Part shown: positions 46,106 through 54,962 of the stretch, in pieces
Layout: each line of letters opens with the position of its first letter
How positions within the stretch are numbered: the first letter of the stretch is position 1
Assembly: GCA_036496605.1 (NCBI GenBank)
Contig: DASXKV010000068.1
Span: 1-64,000, forward strand
Length of the DNA: 64,000 nucleotides
Direction of reading: 5' to 3'
From: Gemmatimonadaceae bacterium
GTDB taxonomy: Bacteria; Gemmatimonadota; Gemmatimonadetes; Gemmatimonadales; Gemmatimonadaceae
Translations under genes and position numbers: made by a program
The notes under the pieces: model-generated
The model's input: only the letters and a program-made list of their open reading frames with translations
Told to the model about the DNA's origin: nothing
Database searches by the model: none

Positions 46106-47500
46106 CTACTTCTTTCGTCCGTCCTTGTTGGTCTTGGGGAATTTCTCCTTCAGCCGCGACTCGAATTCCCGCTCACCGTATCCGATGTAGATCTGCCGCG
46201 GCCGCGCGATCTTCTGCTCCTTGTCGTTGAGCAGTTCCTCCCATTGCGCGAGCCATCCGGCCGTGCGCGCTACAGCGAAGAGCACGGTGAAGAAATCGGT
46301 GGGGAACGCCATCGACCGGTAAATCAGCCCGGTGTAGAAATCGACGTTGGGGTATAGCTTGCGCGACACGAAATAATCGTCGTGCAGCGCGACCTCCTCG
46401 AGCTTGAGTGCGATCTCCAGATCCTTATCCATGCCGATCTGCGCGAAGACCTGATCGGCGAGGCGCTTCACGATCTTGGCGCGCGGATCGTAGCTCTTGT
46501 ACACGCGGTGGCCGAAGCCCATCAGCCGGCTGCCCTTGCCGCCCTTCACGCTGTCGATGAACGTCGGCACGTTCTTTGGATGGCCGATCTCCTCGATCAT
46601 ACGGAGGACGGCCTCGTTCGCGCCGCCGTGCAGCGGTCCGTAGAGCGCCGCGATGCCCGCAGCGATTGCGGAGAATGGATCGACTTCCGAAGAACCGACC
46701 GCACGAACAGCATTGGTCGAACAATTCTGCTCGTGATCGGCATGTAGAATGAAAAGCACCTCGAGCGCCTTTACGAAGATCGGATTCGCCTCGTATTGCG
46801 GCTCCGACATCCGCGCGACCATACTGAGGAAGTTCTCAACATAGCCGAGGTCGTTGTCAGGGTAAATGAACGGCAATCCCTTACCATGTCTGTAAATAAA
46901 GGCGGCAAGTGTCGGCAGCTTCGCGAGTAGTCTAATGATCGAGATGTACCGCTGATCAGGATCCTTGATGTTCTTCGCTTCGGGGTAGAACGACGATAGC
47001 GCAGCGACGCTCGAGCAGAGCATCGACATCGGGTGCGCGTCGTAGCGGAATCCCTCGAGAAAGCGTTTGATGTTCTCGTGCACGTAGGTGTGATACGTGA
47101 TGTCGTGCACCCATCGGTCGTACTCGTTCTGTGATGGCAGCTCGCCATTGCGCAGCAGCCATGCGACCTCGAGAAACGTTGCGCTCTCCGCCAGCTGCTC
47201 GATCGGATAGCCGCGATATCGAAGAATTCCTTTGTCGCCATCGATGAACGTGATCGCGCTCTTGCATGACGCCGTGTTCATGAAGGCAGGATCGTACGTC
47301 ATCATTCCGAACTCTTCAGGGGCGGTCTTGATCGGTCGCAGGTCCATCGCGCGGATCGCCGTGTCGCCCTCGACGCCACCCTCGAGTATCTGCACCGGAT
47401 AGCTCTTGCCCGTCCGGGAGTCTTTGATGTCGAGCGAACCCGTTGCGCGCAGCTCCGTACTTGGTGCCGTCGGCGCCGGCGCCGTAATCGTATCGGTCAT
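46106..47500 (-). CDS. gltA: Citrate synthase
   Basis: The ATG at 47500 gives 464 residues. Typical blocks are ILRYRGYPIEQLAESATFLEV, HADHEQNCSTNAVR with a catalytic His, ALYGPLHGGANEAVL, MGFGHRVYKSYDPRA and the acid VDFYTGLIYRSMA. It condenses acetyl-CoA with oxaloacetate in the TCA cycle. It is convergent with the kinase gene (15-base gap). The N-terminal Ala/Pro/Thr-rich stretch is longer than usual but harmless. Confidence 0.96.
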   Translation of the reverse strand: MTDTITAPAPTAPSTELRATGSLDIKDSRTGKSYPVQILEGGVEGDTAIRAMDLRPIKTAPEEFGMMTYDPAFMNTASCKSAITFIDGDKGILRYRGYPIEQLAESATFLEVAWLLRNGELPSQNEYDRWVHDITYHTYVHENIKRFLEGFRYDAHPMSMLCSSVAALSSFYPEAKNIKDPDQRYISIIRLLAKLPTLAAFIYRHGKGLPFIYPDNDLGYVENFLSMVARMSEPQYEANPIFVKALEVLFILHADHEQNCSTNAVRAVGSSEVDPFSAIAAGIAALYGPLHGGANEAVLRMIEEIGHPKNVPTFIDSVKGGKGSRLMGFGHRVYKSYDPRAKIVKRLADQVFAQIGMDKDLEIALKLEEVALHDDYFVSRKLYPNVDFYTGLIYRSMAFPTDFFTVLFAVARTAGWLAQWEELLNDKEQKIARPRQIYIGYGEREFESRLKEKFPKTNKDGRKK

Positions 47501-47561
47501 GCCCAGTCTCTCCGCTGTGTATTCCGGCGGCCGGATGCATCCCGAGCCGCGCACTCGCAAT

Positions 47562-48275
47562 CTATTCGCGCACTGCGGCCAGTGGCATCGGGCGAAAATG
47601 TCGCCGCTGACCGGTCACGCAGTGAGCCCTTACCGGACACTCCCCACAACGCGCGACCCGCGCCGTACAGACGAGCGCGCCCAGTTCCATGAGCGCCTGG
47701 TTGTGCGTCCAGCAGGCGGGCCCGGTGCGCGGGAGCAGCCTGCCCGCGATCTCCCAGATGACCCGTTTCCCAGCGGCCGTCTTGAAATCCGCTTCTGGCG
47801 CGAAAGCGCGACGGATGACGCGCGCGACATTTGTGTCGACGAGCGCGGCGCGGCGCTGGTAGGCAAAGGACGCCACGGCACCGGCGGTGTACTCGCCGAT
47901 CCCGGGGAACTCGCGCAGCAGCCGGGGGTCGTCAGGCAATGACTCGTTATGCACGCTTCCGGGTCGCGTCACCTCCCGCGCGAGACGGTGGAGATTGCGA
48001 GCCCGAGCGTAGTAGCCCAGCCCTTCCCACGCCTCGCGCACTTGGCGCGGCCGCGCCCGCGCGAGGCGGGTGAGCGTCGGAAAGAGCTCGAGAAAACGCG
48101 CGTAATATCCAAGGACTCGTGAGACCTGCGTCTGCTGCAGCATCAGCTCCGAGACCAGGACCCGATAGGGATCTCGCGTCCTGCGCCAAGGCAGATCGCG
48201 GCCGTTTCGTCGATACCACGCGCGAAGCCGGCGACTGAACTCGCGGTCGCGCCGGCGCTCTTCCGCGCCCGTCAT
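47562..48275 (-). CDS. mutY: A/G-specific adenine glycosylase-like protein, short form
   Basis: The HhH-GPD enzyme has LVSELMLQQTQVSRV, the helix-hairpin-helix LLREFPGIGEYTAGAVASFAY, the catalytic Asp in ALVDTNVARV and the 4Fe-4S ligands C-x6-C-x2-C-x5-C in CTARVARCGECPVRAHC. It removes adenine mispaired with oxidised guanine. At 237 residues it ends right after the cluster and lacks the C-terminal NUDIX-like domain that reads 8-oxoG in classic MutY (about 350 residues). It overlaps the DUF190 gene by four bases. Confidence 0.9.
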   Translation of the reverse strand: MTGAEERRRDREFSRRLRAWYRRNGRDLPWRRTRDPYRVLVSELMLQQTQVSRVLGYYARFLELFPTLTRLARARPRQVREAWEGLGYYARARNLHRLAREVTRPGSVHNESLPDDPRLLREFPGIGEYTAGAVASFAYQRRAALVDTNVARVIRRAFAPEADFKTAAGKRVIWEIAGRLLPRTGPACWTHNQALMELGALVCTARVARCGECPVRAHCVTGQRRHFRPMPLAAVRE

Positions 48276-48625
48276 ATCGCTGGCTGGTCACCCGCGCGGT
48301 ACATGATTACGCGCGCGCGCTCCAGCGTGATCAATCCACCGCCGATCATCTGGTCGAGCTCGGGGAGGATCGCCTGAATGCGCTCTTCTGTCTCGATGCA
48401 TTCGACGACAATGGGGAGATCGAGCGAGAGCTCGAGAAAGCGATCCGTTCGAATGTGGCTGCTCGCCCCGAAACCCATGATGGCGCGATACACCGTAGCA
48501 CCGGCGTAATGCTTCTTTCGCAACAACTGAACGATCTCGCTGTAGAGCGGATGACCGTTGTATTTGTCACGTTCACCGATATGGATGCGCATCAGGACAC
48601 GTTCACCGGTAAAACCGTGCATCAC
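48272..48625 (-). CDS. DUF190 protein
   Basis: The 117-residue protein matches DUF190: VLMRIHIGERDKYNGHPLYSEIVQLLRK, GATVYRAIMGFG and ELSLDLPIVVECIETEERI. The family has a PII-like ferredoxin fold and is often encoded beside CrcB fluoride channels, as here (9-base gap). It may regulate or sense for the channel; the role is not established. The four-base overlap with mutY makes a three-gene unit. Confidence 0.9.
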   Translation of the reverse strand: MMHGFTGERVLMRIHIGERDKYNGHPLYSEIVQLLRKKHYAGATVYRAIMGFGASSHIRTDRFLELSLDLPIVVECIETEERIQAILPELDQMIGGGLITLERARVIMYRAGDQPAI

Positions 48626-48634
48626 GTCACCCGA

Positions 48635-49027
48635 TCAGCCATGAGTTCGCGTGGCGACCAGCGCACGCGCTGTCGTGATCCCCAGCCAGGTCGCCGCGAG
48701 GGATAGCACGATGCTGAGCACGACATAGGTCGAGGCGCGCGCCGACTGTCCTTCTTCGAGCAGCATCATCGTGTCGTAGCTGAACGTGGAGAAGGTCGTG
48801 TAGCCGCCGCAGAATCCGGTCGTGAGGAGTGCGCGCACCTCAAGCGAGATCGCGTCCGTGCCCAGCGCATAGCGAAAGATCAGACCGAGAAGAAACGATC
48901 CGGATACGTTGACGAGGAGCGTTCCCACGGGGAAGTTGGGCCCAACGCGCTGCTGGATGATTGCGGCGAGCGCAAATCGCGCTACGCCGCCAACGGCACT
49001 GCCGATCGCCACGTAGCACCAGATCAT
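48635..49027 (-). CDS. crcB: Fluoride ion channel CrcB/Fluc
   Basis: The 130-residue protein has four membrane segments, the signature GFCGGYTTFSTFSYD with the Phe-box, and NVSGSFLLGLIFR. It exports fluoride as an antiparallel dimer. Only one crcB is present, so a homodimer is expected. The ATG at 49027 starts MIWCYVAIGS. I looked for a fluoride riboswitch upstream and did not find its conserved core. Confidence 0.95.
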   Translation of the reverse strand: MIWCYVAIGSAVGGVARFALAAIIQQRVGPNFPVGTLLVNVSGSFLLGLIFRYALGTDAISLEVRALLTTGFCGGYTTFSTFSYDTMMLLEEGQSARASTYVVLSIVLSLAATWLGITTARALVATRTHG

Positions 49028-49136
49028 AGTGCGGCGTTCGGCCGTGAGCGAGCGCGTATCGACGCCGGCGCGGAGCGTCCGTTAGCTTGCTGGCGTTGGT
49101 CTCTGAGCACGCTCCGATCACCTGTCATTGCGACGG

Positions 49137-50633
49137 ATGCAAATTAACCGATTTGCTCATTGGAATCGTGTGACAACGCGCAGGCTCTTCCTGCGCGGCG
49201 GCTTCATTGCCGCATTAGCGACTCTGGCGCTTCCCGTCGCGCTCCTCGCGCACGCGCATCTGCGTCGCAGCGAGCCGGGGGCGAACGCTCGGCTCGAGTC
49301 ATCTCCCAGTGCGATCCGATTGTGGTTCACCGAGCGGCCGGAGCTCCCGTTCACACGTATTCAGCTCCGCGCCGCCGACAGCACCGAGATTCCGCTCGGT
49401 GCGTTGGCGCGAATGAGCGACGACGCAATGGGCATCTGGACGCCGATTTCGACATCGCTCGCGGCGGGTACGTACACCGTGATCTGGCGAACAGCGGCCG
49501 CAGACGGACATGCCACCAATGGGCGTTTCACCTTCATCGTTGCCGCCAGTACCACGCCTGTGCCGGCGACGAGGGACACGACGAATCGCGGTTCAGGCGC
49601 AAATCCTCTCGTTCATGTCGACAGCACCGCGGAGGAACGGGCCCCGCTCAACGTCACTGCGGCAACACGTTGGGTGGAGTTCATCGCCATGCTCGCCGTC
49701 GTCGGCGCGATCGTCTTCCGGCTTCTCGTGCTGCGACTCGGCGAACGCGCCCTGGCGACCGTGATTTCGCCAGAGACTCGGAACGACATCTCGGACTCGG
49801 TGCGCCGGTTGGCTCAGAGTGCGCTCGTGCTCTTGTTGATGGCTTCGCTGTCGCGCCTCTACGAGGAAGGGAGCTCGGTGCTTGGTCCCGATCGCGCGTT
49901 CAATCGATCGGCAGTCGAGACGATCGTATTTGGCACGAGCTGGGGTACTGGCTGGTTGCTTGGGTTCGCGGGGATCGTTGTCGCGGGTCTCGGCTTCACC
50001 GTCGCGAAGCGTTCGCGGACGAACGCCGGTTGGGTGATTGCCGCGTTAGGCGCTCTCGCCATTGTCACGGCGCCGGCGCTTACCGGCCACGCGAGGGCGA
50101 CGCAGCCGGTGGGTGTCGCGGTCTTCGCGGACATGCTCCACGTATGCGCCGCGTGCGCGTGGATCGGCGGATTGATGACGCTTCTGTTCGCGGCTGTCCC
50201 CATGGTGCGCGGTGCCCGCGCGACAAATGCCATCGGCTCCGGCCCTCTCGTCGCCGGCTTGGTGCGCGCCTTTCACCCCATCGCACTGACTTGCGCAGCG
50301 CTCGTCATTCTGAGCGGGTTGTGCGCGGCGTGGTTGCGACTTCCGACGATCGAGGCGCTCTGGTCCTCGACCTACGGTCGCGTGCTGTTGATCAAGCTCG
50401 CGTTCGTTGCGATTGTCGTGGTGATGGGCGCCATCAACTGGCGGCGGATGCTTCCGTCGCTTGGCGACGATCAGTCGGCGCGCCGCATAAGGAGAACCGC
50501 GGGCACGGAGCTGACTTTCGCCGTACTCGTGCTTGCGGTGACTGCCGTGTTGGTGTCGACGCCGCCCCCGGACAGCGTCGACCACAGTGCAATGCGCGTG
50601 ACCGTGCGCGCTTCACCCGCCCCGAGCCCCTAG
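49137..50633 (+). CDS. CopC-CopD fusion, copper resistance/import protein
   Basis: After a signal-anchor region the protein has a CopC beta-barrel domain (AHLRRSEPGANARLESSP, a mature N-terminal His, and AADGHATNGRFTF). From about residue 180 comes a CopD domain with about eight membrane segments, including GHARATQP, FADMLHVCAACAWIGG and AFHPIAL with His residues for copper. It likely binds periplasmic copper and moves it across the inner membrane. The ATG at 49137 is preferred over a TTG at 49128. The last codons run into a CCCCTAGCCTTTAGCC stretch. Confidence 0.92.
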   Translation: MQINRFAHWNRVTTRRLFLRGGFIAALATLALPVALLAHAHLRRSEPGANARLESSPSAIRLWFTERPELPFTRIQLRAADSTEIPLGALARMSDDAMGIWTPISTSLAAGTYTVIWRTAAADGHATNGRFTFIVAASTTPVPATRDTTNRGSGANPLVHVDSTAEERAPLNVTAATRWVEFIAMLAVVGAIVFRLLVLRLGERALATVISPETRNDISDSVRRLAQSALVLLLMASLSRLYEEGSSVLGPDRAFNRSAVETIVFGTSWGTGWLLGFAGIVVAGLGFTVAKRSRTNAGWVIAALGALAIVTAPALTGHARATQPVGVAVFADMLHVCAACAWIGGLMTLLFAAVPMVRGARATNAIGSGPLVAGLVRAFHPIALTCAALVILSGLCAAWLRLPTIEALWSSTYGRVLLIKLAFVAIVVVMGAINWRRMLPSLGDDQSARRIRRTAGTELTFAVLVLAVTAVLVSTPPPDSVDHSAMRVTVRASPAPSP

Positions 50634-50651
50634 CCTTTAGCCTCTCGTCAC

Positions 50652-51644
50652 ATGACCGCAACCGCGCCCGCCACTTGGCCGATTGTCCTGGAGGATGTCG
50701 AGCGCGCGCGTGAACGTCTCGCGCCGCATCTGACACCAACGCCGCTGCGACGATATCCACTGCTGGATTCCGCAACGGGCCTGACGCTCTTCGTGAAGCA
50801 CGAGAATCATCAGCCAACTGGATCGTTCAAGGTGCGCAACGGTGTCTCGTTCATGACGTCGCTGTCTGCGGCAGAGCGGGCACGCGGTGTGGTCGCGGCA
50901 TCGACAGGAAATCACGGGCAAGGCATCGCCTACGGCGCGCGGTTGGTCGGCACGAGCGCCACGATCTGCGTACCGCGCGGCAACAACCCAGAGAAGAACG
51001 CCGCGATGCGAGGCTGGGGCGCGACCGTGGTCGAGGAAGGACGCGACTATGATGAATCGGTGTGCACGATGGAGCGCATCGCGCGCGAAGAGGGACGCGT
51101 GATCGCGCATTCCACGAACGACCCGCGGATCATCGCCGGTGCAGGAACAATGACGCTCGAGATCCTCGAGCAAGCTGGCGACGCCGGTATCGATGCGCTC
51201 GTGCTCGCGGTGGGCGGGGGGTCTCAGGCAGTTGGAGCGCTGACGGTCGCGAGGCGCCTGGCGCCTACTCTCGAGGTTTACGGAGTGCAAGCTGCGGGAG
51301 CCGCCGCACTGCACGACTCGTGGCACGCGCGCGAGCCGCGCACGACGGAGAGTGCCAACACATTCGCCGAGGGAGTCGCGACGAGGAAGACTTATGAGCT
51401 CACCTTCCCCGCGCTGCTCGAGGGATTGGCCGGATTCATCACGCTCACGGACGCGGAGATTGCCGAGGGCGTGCGGATGATCCTGTCGACGACGCACAAC
51501 CTCGTCGAGGGTGCCGGCGCCATGGGCGTCATGGCGGCGATGAAACTGCGCGATCGCCTAACGGGCAAGGGCGTCGCGGTGGCGTTCTGCGGCGGCAATC
51601 TCGATTCCGCGGTGCTGAGAAAAATTCTGAATCGAGAGATGTGA
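50652..51644 (+). CDS. Threonine/serine dehydratase family PLP enzyme
   Basis: The 330-residue fold-type II enzyme has the PLP lysine Lys60 in PTGSFKVRNG, STGNHGQGIAYGA, and the phosphate loop GGGSQAVGAL, in which the usual GGGGL is changed. It lacks a C-terminal ACT regulatory domain, so it resembles catabolic threonine dehydratase or serine racemase rather than biosynthetic IlvA. It begins 18 bases after the CopC-CopD gene. The product would be 2-oxobutyrate or pyruvate and ammonia. Confidence 0.9.
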   Translation: MTATAPATWPIVLEDVERARERLAPHLTPTPLRRYPLLDSATGLTLFVKHENHQPTGSFKVRNGVSFMTSLSAAERARGVVAASTGNHGQGIAYGARLVGTSATICVPRGNNPEKNAAMRGWGATVVEEGRDYDESVCTMERIAREEGRVIAHSTNDPRIIAGAGTMTLEILEQAGDAGIDALVLAVGGGSQAVGALTVARRLAPTLEVYGVQAAGAAALHDSWHAREPRTTESANTFAEGVATRKTYELTFPALLEGLAGFITLTDAEIAEGVRMILSTTHNLVEGAGAMGVMAAMKLRDRLTGKGVAVAFCGGNLDSAVLRKILNREM

Positions 51645-51829
51645 CCGCATGGAGGGCCGGGGCCGCCGCCCCGACCCGCCTTCGCTGCGCGCGGCGAAGA
51701 CTCGGGGCACCTCACCGCCGGCGTCGTACGCGACGACGTGGCCCTGCACTAAGGGGAACGCCAAAGGCCGAAAAGTTACTAGTCCGTAAACGAAGTGCGG
51801 CCCACGCGCGCGTTTCTGTCGAGCGAAAC

Positions 51830-52290
51830 GGCGTTCGTGTCGTATGAAGCCGCGGTCGTGTCATGTAAAGCGTCGGTCGTGTCGTATGAAGCCACGGTCG
51901 TGTCATGCGAAGCGACGGTCGTGTCGTATGAAGCCACGGTCGTGTCATGCGAAGCCGCGGTCGTGTCATGCGAAGCCACGGTCGTGTCGTGAACTGCGGC
52001 CGTCGCCTGCAAAAAGAATCAGGGTGACTACCAACATTGTCGCGGTCGCCTCATGCATGGGCGCGGTCGTGTCACACATTGCCGCGGTGCACTCGCTCTG
52101 AGCCGACGTCGCCTTCAGTTTTGCGCGCGTCGCCTAACGAAGTGTTCCGGTCGCGCTCTATTTTGTCGCGGGCGCCTCACGATTTGGTAGCGACCGCTAC
52201 CTATGCGGCACCGGCGCGCGAGTTTTTGCCGCGGTCGCGTTCAGAGTTGGACCGGTCGCCTTTCGATGTGGAACGTTTGCCTTTTTTGGC
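51830..52290. repeat. Decaying 21-bp tandem repeat array
   Basis: About eight near-identical 21-base units with core CGGTCGTGTC and ending GAAGCC lie at about 51831-51995. After a short break near 52000-52035, degenerate units continue in the same 21-base spacing (GCGGTCGC..., CCGGTCGC...) to about 52290, inside the 3' end of the neighbouring minus-strand gene. Because 21 is divisible by three, both strands show seven-residue peptide repeats, such as VSYEATV on plus and HDTTVAS on minus. No start site or binding site supports a gene within the best units. Spacers are absent, so it is not a CRISPR array. Confidence 0.85.
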
Positions 52291-52608
52291 GGACAGGCGG
52301 CGCGGGCTCTTGGCGGAGTAGCGCTCGATCAGCTCCTCGACGAGATCGTAGCAGTACGGACGATCGAGGTCGGTGGAACTGTCGACAAGCGTTTTCATCG
52401 AGTCGCGCAGCGAGCGGTATGCGGCCTGGAGATGATTGTCGTAGGTGTGCACGCTGATGCCGTGTCGTGCCGCGACCTCGGCCCGTTTTCGGTGCTCGAA
52501 GAAGGTTTCCTCAGTGATCTCACCCTGCGTTTGCGATAGGTCGTCGATATGATAGCGAAGGATCTGATGGAGCTCGTCGACGTCGCATGCCGCCACCATG
52601 CGCTTCAT
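52201..52608 (-). CDS. Small helix-turn-helix (sigma region 4-like) protein with repetitive basic tail
   Basis: The 135-residue protein has RAEVAARHGISVHTYDNHLQAAYRSLR (about residues 42-68), which resembles the helix-turn-helix of sigma-70 region 4 or LuxR proteins. A tail SAKKGKRSTSKGDRSNSERDRGKN is rich in Lys, Arg and Ser. The tail shows seven-residue spacing that continues in the same register past the stop codon into the 21-bp repeat array. The gene overlaps the start of the peptidase gene by four bases. The DNA-binding role is inferred; the family is unknown to me. Confidence 0.6.
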   Translation of the reverse strand: MKRMVAACDVDELHQILRYHIDDLSQTQGEITEETFFEHRKRAEVAARHGISVHTYDNHLQAAYRSLRDSMKTLVDSSTDLDRPYCYDLVEELIERYSAKSPRRLSAKKGKRSTSKGDRSNSERDRGKNSRAGAA

Positions 52609-53570
52609 CTCTGTTGCCTACTTCCGAACAGGTGATCCACCAGCGCGTGCAGCGCTGCCGCCATCTCGTCTCCGGCCTCGATCGCGACCTCGGGAGAGGG
52701 AGCCTGACCCTCTCTCCACCAACGCTTCGGATCTCCCCTCAGAGCCCCGAGCAGTGTCGCCCCGAGCACGCCCCCACGAGGGAGGGGCGGAGGAAGCTCG
52801 ACGGCATAGCTGTGGGCGCAGCCGATCTCACCATATACAAAGTCGATACAGCTCCCGCCCATCGGGACCTCTGTGAGTGCAGCGGCTTGGGCTCGGTATT
52901 CGGAGCGTCCCGCGAGTCGGTTCGCGGCTGCCACGGCGGTCGCGGCGGCTGCCTTGTGCTGGGCATGATGCGGACTCGGCTCCTTCGAGTGACACCAAGG
53001 ATAAAGCCATAGACGCCCGAAGCCGTGAAAGTCCACGAGGAGCTGAAGGTTCGTTAGGCTCTTCAGTTCGGAAACAAGGCTCTTCACGCAACCGGCGCTC
53101 GCGGGGCCCGAACCCATCCACCGCCGTAGCCTTCTGCCCAACAATCGACTCAAGAGAGGCGGCGCCTCGCCCCACCGGTACGGAAAATTGAGATTCGGGT
53201 TTTCTCCGTTCTCCGTCGTTTTACGGAAGCGCTCCCCGGCCCAAGTTCGTTGGTACCCGTGGGCATCCACGACGGGCAGCAGATACCAGGTGGCACGACC
53301 GCGAAGCTCGCTGCTCCGAATCAGCTCGTCCATCAGCCGAAGGACCACTGCAGGACCAATCCACTCGCACGCGTGGAGCCCTGCCTGCAACCAGATGTCG
53401 GGTCGCCCATCGTTGACGTCCGATGCCGACGCTGATCCCATCCTCAGGATTGCCAGTCCTTCGCGATGCAGCACCGACGCCTCGGGAAATTGGTTGGCCG
53501 CATCTTCCAACCGATCGACGATGGCTTCGTACGAAAGGAAAACTTCGGCGTCGTGCATTCGGAACGTCAT
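52605..53570 (-). CDS. Zinc carboxypeptidase, M14 family
   Basis: The 321-residue protein has the zinc motif H-x2-E in QAGLHACEW, a RKT segment in place of RKN, a third ligand His in LLVDFHGFGRLW and the catalytic Glu in SYAVELPPP. These are the M14 signatures. No signal peptide is seen, which suggests a cytoplasmic peptidase acting on a peptide or murein fragment C-terminus. It is followed with four-base overlap by the HTH gene. Confidence 0.87.
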   Translation of the reverse strand: MTFRMHDAEVFLSYEAIVDRLEDAANQFPEASVLHREGLAILRMGSASASDVNDGRPDIWLQAGLHACEWIGPAVVLRLMDELIRSSELRGRATWYLLPVVDAHGYQRTWAGERFRKTTENGENPNLNFPYRWGEAPPLLSRLLGRRLRRWMGSGPASAGCVKSLVSELKSLTNLQLLVDFHGFGRLWLYPWCHSKEPSPHHAQHKAAAATAVAAANRLAGRSEYRAQAAALTEVPMGGSCIDFVYGEIGCAHSYAVELPPPLPRGGVLGATLLGALRGDPKRWWREGQAPSPEVAIEAGDEMAAALHALVDHLFGSRQQR

Positions 53571-53599
53571 CGCACCGAAGAGAAAGCGAGACGCGAGGG

Positions 53600-54883
53600 C
53601 TAGCTGACTTTCCGCGTCTTTCGCTTCAGGAAATCCATCAGAATGAACTGCCCGAGCGTCATCGTCGTCGTGAAGTACGCCTTGCCACGGCTGATCTCAG
53701 AGACGCGCTTCACGAATTCGACGAGAGAACGATCGCGAGCGAGCATGAAGGTGTTGATCATGATCCCGCTACGCCGACAGTTCGCGACCTCCCGCAATGT
53801 CTGTGCAATAACAGTCGCGTCGAGTCCAAATGAATTCTTGTAGATCTGGCCGTTCGGCATCGTCAGCGCGCTCGGCTTACCGTCGGTGATCATGATGATT
53901 TGACGCATGTCTTTCTTCTGCGCGAGGAGCAATCGTCGCGCGAGCTTCAACCCTTCCGACGTATTCGTGTGGTACGGTCCGACCTGCGCGGTGGCGAGGG
54001 CAGCGAGAGGGATTTCCTCCGCTGAGTCGTGAAAGAGAATGACCTTGAGCGAGTCGCCGGGAAACTGCGTGCGGATGAGATGCGTGAGCGCCAGCGCGAC
54101 CTTCTTTGCCGGCGTGAAGCGGTCCTCGCCGTAGAGAATCATGGAGTGCGAGCAGTCCAGCATAAGGACCGTCGCGCAAGACGAGCGATACTCGGCCTGA
54201 CGCACCATCAGGTCCTCGTAGTCGAGGTCGATCGGGACTTCGATCTTGCCCGTTCGCGCGAGGGAGTTCTTCAGCGTCTCGTTGACGTCGAGATTGAGGA
54301 CGTCGCCGAACTCGTACGGCTTGCTGTATCCATCCGCCTCGATGCCGGTGGCGAGATACTGCGTATCGTGGCTACCGAAGCTCGATTTGCCTAACGAGCC
54401 GAGGAGTCCCCGGAGTGTCTTGTAGCCGAGGAAGTCGATGCCTTTGTCGGTGAGATTGAACTGAACGTCGCGCGCCGCGGCCTTCGCGATGCTGCCCGGA
54501 CCCTCCATCGGCTGATGGCCGGCGGGCATCTGCGGTGGCGCGTCCATCGACAGGTAGCCCTCATTGATGAGACGCTGGACTAATTCGTCGAGCAGCTTGG
54601 CGAGCTTGGCCTGCCCTTCCTCGTCGCCCTCACCGCGGAGGGCCTCGAGCATTTCAGGACTGAACTGGCCGCTCTCGATGAGGGCATTGAGAATCGCCTG
54701 CTTGAGCGCCTCGACTGAGCGATCGCCGTCATCGCCAAAGTCCCACCCATAGTACGGCTGCTGATTCTTGCCGCCCGCGAATCCCGACTGGAGCAGGAAG
54801 TCGGCGAGCTTGTCGAGGAGCGACTGGAGATCGACCGCGTCGGCCATCTCCGGACTGAACTTCGTGTAGGTATGAAATCGCAT
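53600..54883 (-). CDS. VWA domain protein, MoxR-system partner
   Basis: The ATG at 54883 has GGAGG six bases upstream; earlier in-frame starts have none. The 427-residue protein has an N-terminal region with helical acidic stretches ([30 protein letters not shown]), then a von Willebrand A domain with the MIDAS motif [18 protein letters not shown] and [10 protein letters not shown]. Such proteins work with MoxR-type AAA ATPases in complex maturation. The ATPase at 57469 is the likely partner, separated by three unrelated genes. Confidence 0.85.
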   Translation of the reverse strand: MRFHTYTKFSPEMADAVDLQSLLDKLADFLLQSGFAGGKNQQPYYGWDFGDDGDRSVEALKQAILNALIESGQFSPEMLEALRGEGDEEGQAKLAKLLDELVQRLINEGYLSMDAPPQMPAGHQPMEGPGSIAKAAARDVQFNLTDKGIDFLGYKTLRGLLGSLGKSSFGSHDTQYLATGIEADGYSKPYEFGDVLNLDVNETLKNSLARTGKIEVPIDLDYEDLMVRQAEYRSSCATVLMLDCSHSMILYGEDRFTPAKKVALALTHLIRTQFPGDSLKVILFHDSAEEIPLAALATAQVGPYHTNTSEGLKLARRLLLAQKKDMRQIIMITDGKPSALTMPNGQIYKNSFGLDATVIAQTLREVANCRRSGIMINTFMLARDRSLVEFVKRVSEISRGKAYFTTTMTLGQFILMDFLKRKTRKVS

Positions 54884-54962
54884 CGCAGCCTCCCTCTTCA
54901 AAGCATACGCCGTTGCCGGCAGGAAGTCACGGTGCGACGAGGCAGATAGATTGCCTGTGCCA

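Noticed and set aside
49028-49127. Possible fluoride riboswitch upstream of crcB
   Set aside because: The minus-strand leader has GGTGAT but lacks the rest of the conserved pseudoknot core (GATGG and the CTGATG element), so I do not call it.
49160-50713. 517-codon plus-strand frame
   Set aside because: It is an out-of-frame shadow of the CopC-CopD gene, very rich in Arg, with no domain.
51779-52012. Minus-strand frame reading HDTTVAS repeats and plus-strand frame reading VSYEATV repeats
   Set aside because: Both follow from a 21-base repeat that is open on both strands; neither has a start site or a non-repeat domain.
51830-52290. CRISPR array
   Set aside because: Units abut directly without unique spacers and no cas gene is present.
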